Source: Kangiella koreensis DSM 16069
GTDB lineage: Bacteria > Pseudomonadota > Gammaproteobacteria > Enterobacterales > Kangiellaceae
DNA: 64,000 nt
Reading direction: 5' to 3'
NCBI RefSeq assembly: GCF_000024085.1
Contig: NC_013166.1
Coordinates: 2,666,001 to 2,730,000 of the forward strand
Shown piece after piece: positions 18,483 through 27,328 of the stretch. Position 1 is the first letter of the stretch; the number at the start of each line of letters is the position of its first letter. A program made the position numbers and the translations under genes. Under the pieces are notes generated by a model. That model ran no database searches. It was not told the origin of the DNA and worked only from the letters and a program-made list of their open reading frames with translations.

Positions 18483-20585
18483 TCACTCTGCTTGCAGAAA
18501 AGTCTGTATCGCATCGAATGACTCCAGCGCAGGGAAGCACTGGCGATTGCGACAGCAATAAGCCACGGCTTTTTCTTGTGCAGGATACTTGTCCTTTAGT
18601 AAATCACTGTTCGACTCAAGGCTAAACACCCAGCGCTGACTATATTGTCCGGTACTTAGATACTCTTGCCAGCCTACGGTCTGATGTAGATCACCTCGCA
18701 GCACCCAGACTTCAGAACCTTTTTCATAGGCATTCAACACACGTACCACCGATGGATACTGCAAAGGTGCTTTGATCGCTTCTGCGCTGGCCTGTTGCAG
18801 ACTTATCTCGATAAACTCCAACCACTCCATCTTACCGGTCAGCTCGCCTACCAGCCACAACACTTCCAGAGCCTGGCATGCGCTGTTAGGCATGGCATCA
18901 TCGCTCCAACTTTTGTGCCTTGTTATGACCATTTCCGCATCTTCAGCCGTATAGAAAAACCCCCCTTGTCGCTTATCGGCAAACTTGGTCCATAAGCCAT
19001 CACACAGGTCGAGTAACCAATGCCAACTTTGCTCATCAAAATCAAAGGTCAACCTCATCAGCAGTGCCTTTGCAAAATAGGCGTAATCATCCAGAAATGC
19101 TGATTGATAAGCCTGTCCCTTTCGATAACAAGCCTTCAGTTCTGTGCCACTCCAGACAGTTTGATATAAGCCCAGCTGACAATCCTTGGCCTGCTGCAAA
19201 ATTGCATCATCGCCTAGCTGGCGCGCAGCACTGAATAGCCCCTGAAGCAGCAAACCATTCCAACTGGTTAATTGCTTATCATCGAGAAATGGTAAGGGAC
19301 GCTGGTCACGCTCTGCCTTTAATTGTTGACGCACCGATTCAATCAGCAAGGGCAGCTGCTTTGGATGTATTCCGGTCTGTTCGGACACTTGCTTTAATGA
19401 ATTGCGGCAAACCAAGTGCCAATGCCCCTCAAAATTAGGCTTGTCCGCGAATCCATAATAAGCTTTGGCAACCGCTTGCTCCTGTTCATTCATGGACTGG
19501 ATGTCACTTTGTTGCCAGACGTAATAAGCACCTTCTTCACTATGGCCATCAGCATTCAAACTGTCGGCATCGAGCGCAGAATAATAGGTCGCCTGTTCGC
19601 TTTGCATTTGTTCGGTCAGCCAACTAATGCTTTGTTTTACCCGCTGCATCCAGTCGCCTTGCGCATAGTAATTACCCGCTTCTGCCATCAGCTTGATTAA
19701 CTGCCCATTGTCATAGAGCATTTTTTCGAAATGCGGAATATCCCAATATTCATCGACACAATAGCGGAAGAAACCACCACCGAGGTGATCATACAAACCA
19801 TAGTCAGCAAAGGCGTGCAGGGTTTTAGATAGATGCTCGCTTAACGCCTGTTGCTGGCCGTCTTCATCAATAAGCAGTTCAAAGGCAGCTTGCCAGATGG
19901 CAGCTTGTGGAAATTTAGGAGCACCTTTTAAACCACCAAAATCCTGATCAGAGCGCTTTAACACTTCTTCTATAAAAGCTTGGCTGAGTGATGCCGAACT
20001 GGTCGTAGCGTTATTTTCAGCTTGTTGACCCGCTGAGCCTGAAATAAAGCGTAACGCTTCCTGTATCTGGCCATTCTGCTGCTTGATTTCGTCTCGCTTC
20101 TCAGAAAAGACTCCAGCGATATTATTCAACAAGTCAGTAAATGCAGGCATACCGTACTTGGGCTGCTTGGGAAAATAGGTGCCACTAAAAAATGGAGTAA
20201 GCGTTTGTGGATCTAAAAAGGTGGTCAACGGCCAACCGCCTGCCTGTCGATTGAGCAGTTGATGGGCGAGCTGGTAGGTTTTGTCTAAATCAGGCCGTTC
20301 TTCACGATCCAACTTGATATTGATGAACAACTGATTCATCACCTCTGCGGTCGCTGCATCTTCGAAAGATTCATGCGCCATAACATGACACCAATGGCAG
20401 GATGAATAGCCCACCGACAGCAAAATCGGTTTGTCGAGCTGCTTGGCAAGCTCCAACGTTTGCTGGTTCCATTGCTGCCAATGCACCGGATTATCTTTAT
20501 GTTGCTGTAAATATGGACTGGTTGCATCCTGCAAATTATTCTTGCCCGCTGATTGCTGTGTCATAAAGTTATGAGGCCATACCAT
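18483..20585 (-). CDS. YyaL-type thioredoxin-domain protein (DUF255)
   Basis: A 700-residue member of the YyaL/SPATA20 family. The N-terminal thioredoxin-like DUF255 domain (about 10-170) has GYSSCHWCHVMAHESFED with the CxxC pair and LDREERPDLD, both family hallmarks. The rest is an (alpha/alpha)6-barrel of the N-acylglucosamine 2-epimerase/glycosidase fold, with conserved GGGFFRYCVD, HFEKMLYDNGQL and SALDADS. The biochemical role of the family is not established; the fold suggests a carbohydrate or redox substrate. It begins MVWPHNF at 20585; an internal ATG at 20564 (MTQQSAG) is equally plausible since neither has a clear ribosome-binding site. Confidence 0.9.
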   Translation of the reverse strand: MVWPHNFMTQQSAGKNNLQDATSPYLQQHKDNPVHWQQWNQQTLELAKQLDKPILLSVGYSSCHWCHVMAHESFEDAATAEVMNQLFINIKLDREERPDLDKTYQLAHQLLNRQAGGWPLTTFLDPQTLTPFFSGTYFPKQPKYGMPAFTDLLNNIAGVFSEKRDEIKQQNGQIQEALRFISGSAGQQAENNATTSSASLSQAFIEEVLKRSDQDFGGLKGAPKFPQAAIWQAAFELLIDEDGQQQALSEHLSKTLHAFADYGLYDHLGGGFFRYCVDEYWDIPHFEKMLYDNGQLIKLMAEAGNYYAQGDWMQRVKQSISWLTEQMQSEQATYYSALDADSLNADGHSEEGAYYVWQQSDIQSMNEQEQAVAKAYYGFADKPNFEGHWHLVCRNSLKQVSEQTGIHPKQLPLLIESVRQQLKAERDQRPLPFLDDKQLTSWNGLLLQGLFSAARQLGDDAILQQAKDCQLGLYQTVWSGTELKACYRKGQAYQSAFLDDYAYFAKALLMRLTFDFDEQSWHWLLDLCDGLWTKFADKRQGGFFYTAEDAEMVITRHKSWSDDAMPNSACQALEVLWLVGELTGKMEWLEFIEISLQQASAEAIKAPLQYPSVVRVLNAYEKGSEVWVLRGDLHQTVGWQEYLSTGQYSQRWVFSLESNSDLLKDKYPAQEKAVAYCCRNRQCFPALESFDAIQTFLQAE

Positions 20586-20668
20586 AAAGTTGCTTGAACT
20601 GAATCCTAAAGCATGGCACTTTTAACCTCTCTTCTGCAACCACTTATGCCCAAGTTTGAGGCTTACTT

Positions 20669-21397
20669 ATGAACCTGTCCTTTTTGCCTTTACTCGACTG
20701 GATAGCGCTAATCTGGTTTTTAATTTGCTGGGTTGGTTACACTCAATATGCTCGCATTCAACACGGCAAACGCCCGACCATTGCTAACCAACTGGCGGCC
20801 AATCGAGAACAGTGGATTCAAAAAATGGTTGCTCGTGATGTCAAAATTGCCGATGTCACCAGTCTGGGCATCTTGCAGCGTAACGTTACCTTTTTTGCAT
20901 CGACCACCATTTTTATTATCGCCGGTTTGCTGACCGTTTTGGGGTCCACCGAAAAAGCCATTCATCTGTTGTCCGCCTTACCCTGGATAGAGATTGCATC
21001 GCGGGCTGTGTGGGAAGTTAAAATTATTCTGCTGGTAATTTGTTTCGCCTATGCTTTCTTCAAATTCACCTGGTCTATGCGTCAGTATAACTTTGCGGTT
21101 GTCCTGTTTGGTGCCGCACCCGACCAGGACTGCGATGAAAAAGAGCATCAACTCTTTATCAAACACACCAACTGGTTATTAAGCCGAGCTTCCAACTCTT
21201 TCAATTATGGATTGCGTGCCTACACCTTCGCCATCGCGGTATTGGCCTGGTTCTTCAACTCCTGGATTTTTATTCTATGCGCCAGCATCGTTGTTCTGGT
21301 TTTGTATCGTCGGGAATGCCGCTCAGCAACCTTGGCGGCACTCTACAACACCAGCCACCACAGCAGTGAAAAACCCTTACCGGATTATTGGGGATGA
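20669..21397 (+). CDS. DUF599 family membrane protein
   Basis: A 242-residue integral membrane protein with about four hydrophobic segments (residues 8-24, 72-92, 110-135 and 190-225). The opening LDWIALIWFLICWVGYT and the RNVTFFASTTIFIIAG segment fit DUF599, a conserved proteobacterial family of unknown function. It is divergently placed from the YyaL-type gene with an 83-base spacer, and probably is a single-gene transcript. No catalytic motif is evident. Confidence 0.8.
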   Translation: MNLSFLPLLDWIALIWFLICWVGYTQYARIQHGKRPTIANQLAANREQWIQKMVARDVKIADVTSLGILQRNVTFFASTTIFIIAGLLTVLGSTEKAIHLLSALPWIEIASRAVWEVKIILLVICFAYAFFKFTWSMRQYNFAVVLFGAAPDQDCDEKEHQLFIKHTNWLLSRASNSFNYGLRAYTFAIAVLAWFFNSWIFILCASIVVLVLYRRECRSATLAALYNTSHHSSEKPLPDYWG

Positions 21398-21423
21398 TAT
21401 TAAAAAATATTAATTAAGAAGAG

Positions 21424-21450
21424 CCGTCCACCCAATCAAATGGTGGACGG
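21424..21450. terminator. Possible terminator hairpin
   Basis: A 9-bp stem CCGTCCACC/GGTGGACGG with a 9-base loop lies between the convergent DUF599 and CxxC-protein genes. Only a weak T-rich tract (CTCTTCTT on the minus strand) follows, so termination strength is uncertain. Confidence 0.5.
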
Positions 21451-21461
21451 ATAACGATGGA

Positions 21462-22052
21462 TTATAACGACTTCAAATAACGTAGCACTTCAGCAAACCG
21501 ATCAATTTTCATAGTGTGGTTAGCATCCGTTGCGAATTGACCTTTAATGACAACGGTTGGTGCATATTGAATTCGATATTTTGCTGCTAAGTCTTCGGCT
21601 CTTTGTACTTTACGATACAGCTCTTTGTTCTCAAGTAGCAATGTTAGAACTTCTTCATCAACCTCCATCGCCAATAACTCTTCCTGCATGGCATTAAAGT
21701 CAGTGACGTCTATTTCGCCCGCATCTATTTTAGTGATCATGTTATTCTTTTGCTCATCGCTAAGCTCTAGCAGCTGCATCACATAATGCAGCTTGGCGGC
21801 CGCCCGCCACTCTGGGCGTGCTATCAATGGAACATACTCCAGCTCATCTAGCTCACTGGCAAGCTCTTGTTCAAGCATGCGGCATGAAGTGCAGCCCAAC
21901 CAACTAAAATAGAGGTTATCTTGAGTGTTCAGCTGACTTTCGTCGGTCAGAGTAATGCGCCAATAGTCTTGACCTTGCTCAATGGCATGAACGGTATCTA
22001 CATTGGCACCAAGCAGGAAAACTAAGCCAGAAACTAATAAAAAATGCTTCAT
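21462..22052 (-). CDS. Periplasmic thioredoxin-fold protein with CTSC motif
   Basis: A 196-residue exported protein. A signal peptide (about 1-23, ending VHA) precedes a thioredoxin-type core: YFSWLGCTSCRMLEQ with the redox pair Cys54/Cys57, a helical insertion of about 90 residues, and a C-terminal part with the cis-proline segment YAPTVVIKGQF. The layout is that of the DsbA/DsbG-like family, a thiol oxidoreductase acting on periplasmic proteins. It is not the canonical DsbA (CPHC) and the partner is unknown. It is 119 bases downstream of the cytochrome c4 gene, separated by a terminator, so a link to cytochrome assembly is only suggestive. Confidence 0.75.
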   Translation of the reverse strand: MKHFLLVSGLVFLLGANVDTVHAIEQGQDYWRITLTDESQLNTQDNLYFSWLGCTSCRMLEQELASELDELEYVPLIARPEWRAAAKLHYVMQLLELSDEQKNNMITKIDAGEIDVTDFNAMQEELLAMEVDEEVLTLLLENKELYRKVQRAEDLAAKYRIQYAPTVVIKGQFATDANHTMKIDRFAEVLRYLKSL

Positions 22053-22102
22053 AAGTGTTCTCTAGTATATTGAATGAAACGAATTGCAAAACTATGCGCC
22101 AT

Positions 22103-22132
22103 AAAAAAAGGCGACCACTGTCGCCTTTTTTA
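22103..22132 (-). terminator. Terminator after cytochrome c4
   Basis: Stem AAAAAGGCGA/TCGCCTTTTT around loop CCACTG, about 40 bases past the cytochrome c4 stop codon, with runs of A and T on either side; effective on the minus strand. Confidence 0.85.
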
Positions 22133-22171
22133 CCCTGATTCAACAGGTCATTGCAACTTTAAGCGGTCAAA

Positions 22172-22789
22172 TTAATGAAGACCCAACATAAAGTATGCAA
22201 CAGCTTCAATTTGTTGCTCTGACATACGGTTTGCAATATCACGCATGACCGCATTGTTGTCGTTGGCACGCTCAGCCCAGGCAAATGCTTTCAATTGCTT
22301 GATAGCATATTCAGGATGTTGACCTGAAACTGCTGGATAACCTGCTAAATCAAGACCTTGGCCAGTAGCACCGTGACATGCCGAACATGCTGGAATGCCG
22401 CGCTCTGCGTCGCCCTGGAAGTAGATTTTCTTACCAAGATCCACGAATTCTTTCGGCACAGCACCCAATTGTGTCTCTTGAGCAGCATAGTAAGCAGACA
22501 AATCAGCAATGTCTTGCTCGCTCAAATTAGCAACCATTGGTGCCATTGATGGATCATAACGACCTTGAGACTGATCTTTCGCACCAGCTTGGAAATCTTT
22601 AATCTGCTTTTCCAAGTATTTTGCGTTTTGGCCGGCTAGTTTTGGCCACATCGCATTGGCGCTATTACCGTCTTTACCATGACAAGCGGCACAGGTTGCT
22701 GCCAACTCGGCACCTTTGGCGGCATCACCATCCTGCGCAGAAGCAGTAGCACCAAATAAGAATAATGCAATAATTGCTAACTTTTTCAT
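22172..22789 (-). CDS. Di-heme cytochrome c4
   Basis: A 205-residue periplasmic electron carrier. A signal peptide (1-18, ending ASA) is followed by two cytochrome c domains, each with one heme site: CAACH (Cys33, Cys36, His37) and CSACH in the second half. Axial methionines are available in DPSMAPMV and in NRMSEQQ. Length and two-domain layout are typical of cytochrome c4, which passes electrons to terminal oxidases. The gene stands next to engB in the opposite direction, an arrangement I recall from Pseudomonas-like genomes. Confidence 0.93.
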   Translation of the reverse strand: MKKLAIIALFLFGATASAQDGDAAKGAELAATCAACHGKDGNSANAMWPKLAGQNAKYLEKQIKDFQAGAKDQSQGRYDPSMAPMVANLSEQDIADLSAYYAAQETQLGAVPKEFVDLGKKIYFQGDAERGIPACSACHGATGQGLDLAGYPAVSGQHPEYAIKQLKAFAWAERANDNNAVMRDIANRMSEQQIEAVAYFMLGLH

Positions 22790-22919
22790 CAGGTTACCCG
22801 TATAGTTCTGTTAAAAGGTCATTGCTGAAGCGCAACGACAGAGAAATCGAAAAAAGTTCGATGAATTATAGGGAACTAACCAGTAAAATGCCAATATCTC
22901 TGATAAAAAATACACTCTT

Positions 22920-23543
22920 ATGAATTATCACATTGCCAAATATTTACTTGGTGCTGCAAAACTCACCCAGCTGCCAGACGATCAGGGTATCGAAGTTGCC
23001 TTTGCTGGTCGCTCCAATGCCGGTAAATCTAGCGCGCTTAATACCTTAACTCAACAAAAAAGTTTGGCCCGAACCAGTAAAACCCCCGGACGTACTCAGC
23101 TCATTAATGTTTTTACACTAGATGACGATCGACGCCTAATCGACCTTCCTGGCTATGGTTACGCCAAAGTCCCAGAAGCGATGAAGCTGCAATGGCAAGC
23201 AGAACTCTCTAGATATCTACAACAACGTAAATGCTTACGTGGCTTAGTGTTATTAATGGATATCCGCCATTTCCTAAAAGACAGTGATCAGGAAATGTTA
23301 GTGTGGGCGGCAGAAGTCGGTCTTCCGGTGCATTGCCTGCTCAGTAAATCGGACAAACTCAGCCAGGGAGCCAAATCCAAAGCCGTCCTGCAGTGCAAAA
23401 AAGCACTTTCAGAACTCCATCCCAAGGCTACCGTTCAAGCATTTTCATCTCTAAAGCGTGTTGGCCTTGATCAACTGTATGCAGTACTCGATCAATGGTA
23501 TGCCATTCCAACTGATATAGAATCACCCACCGAGCAAGACTAA
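22920..23543 (+). CDS. engB: Ribosome biogenesis GTPase EngB (YihA/YsxC)
   Basis: A 207-residue GTPase needed for assembly of the large ribosomal subunit. G1 GRSNAGKSS (about 31-39), switch region SKTPGRTQ, G3 [10 protein letters not shown]4 LSKSDKL and G5 FSSLK are all present. Length is normal. It is divergent from cytochrome c4. No strong ribosome-binding site is visible, but the homology begins near the first Met. Confidence 0.95.
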   Translation: MNYHIAKYLLGAAKLTQLPDDQGIEVAFAGRSNAGKSSALNTLTQQKSLARTSKTPGRTQLINVFTLDDDRRLIDLPGYGYAKVPEAMKLQWQAELSRYLQQRKCLRGLVLLMDIRHFLKDSDQEMLVWAAEVGLPVHCLLSKSDKLSQGAKSKAVLQCKKALSELHPKATVQAFSSLKRVGLDQLYAVLDQWYAIPTDIESPTEQD

Positions 23544-23681
23544 CTTCAAACCTCCGTTCCATCGGTAATACCTTCTCATATATATGTTGATTAAATATTA
23601 GTGGTGCTTTGTTTTGCAAAGCACTGCGCCCTTCGCTAGGATCAAGCCACTAAGCCTTTGTTTATCCGAGCGAGGAAGCCC

Positions 23682-24539
23682 ATGACCATCCGTATCATTG
23701 CAATTATGCTGTTCTTTTTCAGCACCACCATTTTTGCTTCAGAGCAAAACAAACCCCAAGAGCAGCCAGCAAAAACCAATGCTACCAGTACCCAGTATCC
23801 TCCATTGATAGAACGTTACATACTGGATGAGCTGAAAAGTATTCGTCAGGATCAACAATCATTCAGAGCTGAGGTTGAACATAAAGTTGCTAATGCTCGT
23901 CTTGATGTTTCTGATCGCGCGATCCGTTACACCACCGATACGCTCAATAATGTCTTCATTATCATCACTACCGCAGCCTCACTATTAGTATTAATGGGCT
24001 GGCGCTCATTACGCGATGTACGCAGCAAACTTAACGAAGTGGTCGAAACAAAAATCACCGAACTGACCAGTAAATATGAACTTCGCTTAAAAGATCTTGA
24101 AGACAAGCTTAAACGTCGCTCACAAGAGATCATCGACGCTCAGGAAGACATCTCCAAAGCGAATGAAATCCATTCGATCTGGATGCGTGCTGCTCTTGAA
24201 ACCAATATGCATCAAAAAATAAAAATGTATGACGAATTGCTAGCAATTAACCCGACCGATATCGAAGCACTAATTTATAAAGCAGATGCCGCTTTTGAAC
24301 TAGGCGACTACGAATGGGCCTTCAGTCTCGCCAACCGAGCCATTGAGCAAGATGAAGAATATGGCCTTGCCTACTGGCAAAGAGCCTGCGCCAACGCGGC
24401 CAACGGCGCTCTTCAAGAAGCTATAAGCGATATTAAAATAGCTGTCGAAAAGGCGCCCAAATTAGCAGAAGAAATAGACCGAGAACCAGCCTTTGAACCT
24501 CTACATGACTTAGAGGAATTTAAAGAGCTACTATCTTAA
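23682..24539 (+). CDS. Exported membrane-anchored TPR protein
   Basis: About 285 residues from the ATG at 23682, chosen because GAGG lies close before it; an in-frame ATG at 23658 would add eight residues. A signal-like hydrophobic N-terminus is followed by a short Pro/Gln-rich linker, a transmembrane helix (about 85-103), a coiled-coil stretch full of Lys, Glu and Leu (about 105-160), and TPR-like repeats at the end (YDELLAINPTDIEALIYKAD, YGLAYWQRACANAANG). Function is unknown; such proteins usually scaffold other envelope components. It ends at a terminator shared with the convergent lipoprotein gene. Confidence 0.75.
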   Translation: MTIRIIAIMLFFFSTTIFASEQNKPQEQPAKTNATSTQYPPLIERYILDELKSIRQDQQSFRAEVEHKVANARLDVSDRAIRYTTDTLNNVFIIITTAASLLVLMGWRSLRDVRSKLNEVVETKITELTSKYELRLKDLEDKLKRRSQEIIDAQEDISKANEIHSIWMRAALETNMHQKIKMYDELLAINPTDIEALIYKADAAFELGDYEWAFSLANRAIEQDEEYGLAYWQRACANAANGALQEAISDIKIAVEKAPKLAEEIDREPAFEPLHDLEEFKELLS

Positions 24540-24554
24540 GTATTTATTATTGGT

Positions 24555-24585
24555 AAAAAAAGGCCAGCAGATGCTGGCCTTTTTA
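24555..24585. terminator. Bidirectional terminator
   Basis: Stem GGCCAGC-AGAT-GCTGGCC (24562-24579) with A7 before and T5 after, between convergent genes. It is the same stem-loop as at 7327-7344. Confidence 0.9.
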
Positions 24586-26817
24586 CTACTGTACTTCGGT
24601 TGGGATTGGACGCCCTGATGATTTAATTAAATATCTTGCATAAATCATGTCATATACCCAAAGAGCTTGTAGCTCAGGAGAAAGATCTCCATAAATACTT
24701 GGTAACATATTAACTTGATATTGGTAAGTTACATATTGCTTGCCTTGTAATTTCTCAAACATATCAAATGTTCGTCTCATATATACAAAACAGTCACTTG
24801 TAATTACAGTACATACTTGATTTGAAATGTTTCTGTATATATTTAACTGTAGCTTGCCATCAACAATCTCCCAGAAAAACTGATTCCGACTGTACTCACT
24901 CGTTTCAAGGATGCCATTATTATTAGAGTCATTACCTCCAAATTGATAACCAACCCCACCCTCCTGAACTTCAAACCAATAATATGTGGAACTTGTGTCA
25001 GATATTAGACCATCTACCGCATAAACACCTACAGCGCCCTCTTCATCCAGCAACGTTCCATCTTTTAAAGCGGACATTCCTGCAGCAAAGCCAAGCGAAG
25101 TACCAAATGCATCATAAGCTTCAACAGCCCATAGATTTGTAGAAACTTTTCTAACTTTCAGGTTGGCATTTTCTAAATACAGAGCCAAGGAACCTTCGCT
25201 AGTAATATTCCAGCTACCATTACCAAAGTTTCCAGATATACTTTCCGCTGTCCCATTTTCAAAGAACTCTATTACAACAGCTTCTGTTGAAACAATTTTG
25301 GGGAAGGTGCCATAAGGGGTATCAAGATCTTCATCAGGATCTAAACTAGGAGCTAATGTAGGAAGCATTCGAACGCCTAACAGATCGTCATTTGTAATCG
25401 GTAACGTTTTCTTGATAAATAATTTGACGTCATATTTAGAAAATAGCTCATCTTCAAAATCATAAAATGGGCTTGTATCAAACTGATATCGACCATCAAT
25501 TTTTAATGCTACTAAATCTGCAAGTTCAGTTGACTTAATAACCTTTACCTCAATATTCTCCCATATTTCATCTCGATATACTTGATACTCAGTACCCATG
25601 TAGTCTTTAAAAATACTTCCTGTCGAAACTACTTTTCCTTCGAGACTTAATTGAAGTTTATCAACTGCATTATTCACACTTAGCGATTGCTCAACCGCAC
25701 TGTAGTTCATGCGTCCACCACCGGACTCTTCAAAATTAAATTGTGTGGTTGTCATGAACTTATTGTTAACTTCTATGTACTTCTGTGGTGTTATGATGCT
25801 TGGTTCGAATAATGGAGCTTGATCATAAGTAGAGTTCTTTATTTCATTATATAAAGCATCATGATGATCTGGAATGTCACTAAGATATTCATTAATGGCA
25901 TTTTTATTTGATGCAAACTCCCAACTATTTTCAACACCCTCTGGAAGGCCTAACTCTGGATACTGATCAGAATAATCGATAATTAATTTAGTGGCTGTAG
26001 CAATTTCCCATACGCCAATACCTGACAATGTAGGGAGTCCAGCTTCAAAGCTACTGCTATTAGTCAGATAATTCTCACCTTTCTCTATTACTAGCAAGCC
26101 CAAAATTGCTGTTGAAAAGTGAGTAACATTAACTCCATTATTCTCATCAGCAGTTAAGATATTGTCATTCCCCGCTTGCTCTAAAATGCTGCCAAAGCTA
26201 TCCACAAGTGACTTTAATTTTACATGTAACTGCTCATCCACGCCGTCAGCAGTTAGAACCACTAACAACTCACTCAGATTTTCATCTTCATCAGCACCAA
26301 TTTCTAGCGTGTAGTTACCGCTAGCATCGGCTGTTGTGCTGTAAGTTCGACCTGCCACTTCAGCAGTTACTGCTGCGTTTGCTATTGGTCCATCGGTTAC
26401 AACACCTTGTAGGGTAACTTTTTGCTCATCTACAGGGTTGACGGTTACAGTGACGCTGTCTGAACCTGAGGCTCCGTCATTGTCGGTTACTGTTAGTGTG
26501 AACTCTAGGCTAGTCGCCTGCTTTGCAACTGGAGCAGTAAATTCAAGATTTTGTTGACTGGTATTGCCTAATGAAATTTGCGGTCCTGAAGTTTGTGTCC
26601 AAGCGTAAGAAGCAATGCTTCCGTCACTATCTGTACCCGAACCTTCGACAGTCACTGCTGTTTGTTCATCAACAGATTGGTCGGCACCTGCATTTGCTGT
26701 AGGCTTTTGATTAACAGGTTCTTGTTCAGATGAAGAGTCAGAGCCTCCGCCGCTACAATTGATAATTCCCAAAGAGAAAATAGAAACAAGTAAGAACTTA
26801 AACCCTTTATTATTCAT
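24586..26817 (-). CDS. PKD-domain surface lipoprotein
   Basis: A 743-residue lipoprotein. The signal sequence ends in the lipobox SLGIINC (Cys21), followed by a Gly/Ser/Glu linker. Residues about 38-125 form a PKD/Ig-like domain (KPTANAGADQSVDEQTAV, then TQTSGP and FTLTVTDNDGAS). Residues 130-200 look like a carboxypeptidase-regulatory-like beta-sandwich (LQGVVTDGPIANAAVTAEV). The remaining 540 residues are not recognised; they contain repeated acidic, aromatic beta-strand patterns. It is probably an outer-membrane surface protein for adhesion or polymer binding. It is a single gene bounded by a terminator. Confidence 0.8.
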   Translation of the reverse strand: MNNKGFKFLLVSIFSLGIINCSGGGSDSSSEQEPVNQKPTANAGADQSVDEQTAVTVEGSGTDSDGSIASYAWTQTSGPQISLGNTSQQNLEFTAPVAKQATSLEFTLTVTDNDGASGSDSVTVTVNPVDEQKVTLQGVVTDGPIANAAVTAEVAGRTYSTTADASGNYTLEIGADEDENLSELLVVLTADGVDEQLHVKLKSLVDSFGSILEQAGNDNILTADENNGVNVTHFSTAILGLLVIEKGENYLTNSSSFEAGLPTLSGIGVWEIATATKLIIDYSDQYPELGLPEGVENSWEFASNKNAINEYLSDIPDHHDALYNEIKNSTYDQAPLFEPSIITPQKYIEVNNKFMTTTQFNFEESGGGRMNYSAVEQSLSVNNAVDKLQLSLEGKVVSTGSIFKDYMGTEYQVYRDEIWENIEVKVIKSTELADLVALKIDGRYQFDTSPFYDFEDELFSKYDVKLFIKKTLPITNDDLLGVRMLPTLAPSLDPDEDLDTPYGTFPKIVSTEAVVIEFFENGTAESISGNFGNGSWNITSEGSLALYLENANLKVRKVSTNLWAVEAYDAFGTSLGFAAGMSALKDGTLLDEEGAVGVYAVDGLISDTSSTYYWFEVQEGGVGYQFGGNDSNNNGILETSEYSRNQFFWEIVDGKLQLNIYRNISNQVCTVITSDCFVYMRRTFDMFEKLQGKQYVTYQYQVNMLPSIYGDLSPELQALWVYDMIYARYLIKSSGRPIPTEVQ

Positions 26818-27328
26818 GATGAATTTCCTATGTAATTATTAACAATGCGCTTTTTTTAGCGAGTTGAATAATAGCGGGATTTGTTCACATTTCAAGCAAA
26901 AATGTCATTTATGCATTAATTCATTTCATATTAGAAATATTAAATGTGAACAAAAATTATACGTGCTTCTTTATGTTTTAAAGACTTACAGTTTCTATTA
27001 TTGATAATTATCACGAATTTATTTGAGGCAAAAAAAAGGGGTGGCCTGAGGGAACAAAGGCACCACCCCAAATGCGCAATTCAGCTTGGGGGGGCCGAAT
27101 TGCAAATCCCGCTGGAAGGAGGGAGTCGCGGGGAGCGCATTCGTTGCGCTCAGTTAAATAGACATTGGTTTGGTGAGTTTGTTGCAAGAAAAGTGTCAGC
27201 TTTTGTAAAGACTGGTAAGAAATGTGAACCGGCTAACGATAGCCATTTTAAGCTTCAAAATGACTCACAACCTTGATCGCTAGCGGTTCACATTTTAAGA
27301 TGGTTTTACAGGTTTTGTTTATACAAAT
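26818..27328. other. Intergenic region with nested inverted repeats downstream of polA
   Basis: About 510 bases without a convincing gene. An open frame at 27001-27276 (plus strand) has no family resemblance and overlaps structured sequence, so I do not call it. Contents: an inverted repeat TTTGTTCACATTT (26880-26892) / AAATGTGAACAAA (26942-26954); a minus-strand terminator at 27030-27069; GCAATTC/GAATTGC arms flanking a run of seven G (near 27076-27106); GAGCGCA-TTCGT-TGCGCTC (about 27137-27155); and a 20-base imperfect inverted repeat at 27220-27240/27276-27295 with an inner CATTTT/AAAATG pair. The motif AAATGTGAAC occurs four times, twice in each orientation. Confidence 0.7.
27030..27069 (-). 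terminator. Minus-strand terminator downstream of polA
   Basis: Read on the minus strand: GGGGTGG, a loop region, CCACCCC, then eight T. It is a strong rho-independent terminator about 260 bases beyond the polA stop codon. It would end either a long polA 3' untranslated region or a separate small RNA lying in 27070-27300. Confidence 0.75.

Noticed and set aside
27001..27276. Plus-strand 91-residue open frame
   Set aside because: It overlaps a minus-strand terminator and several stem-loops, has no family likeness and includes a run of seven G.
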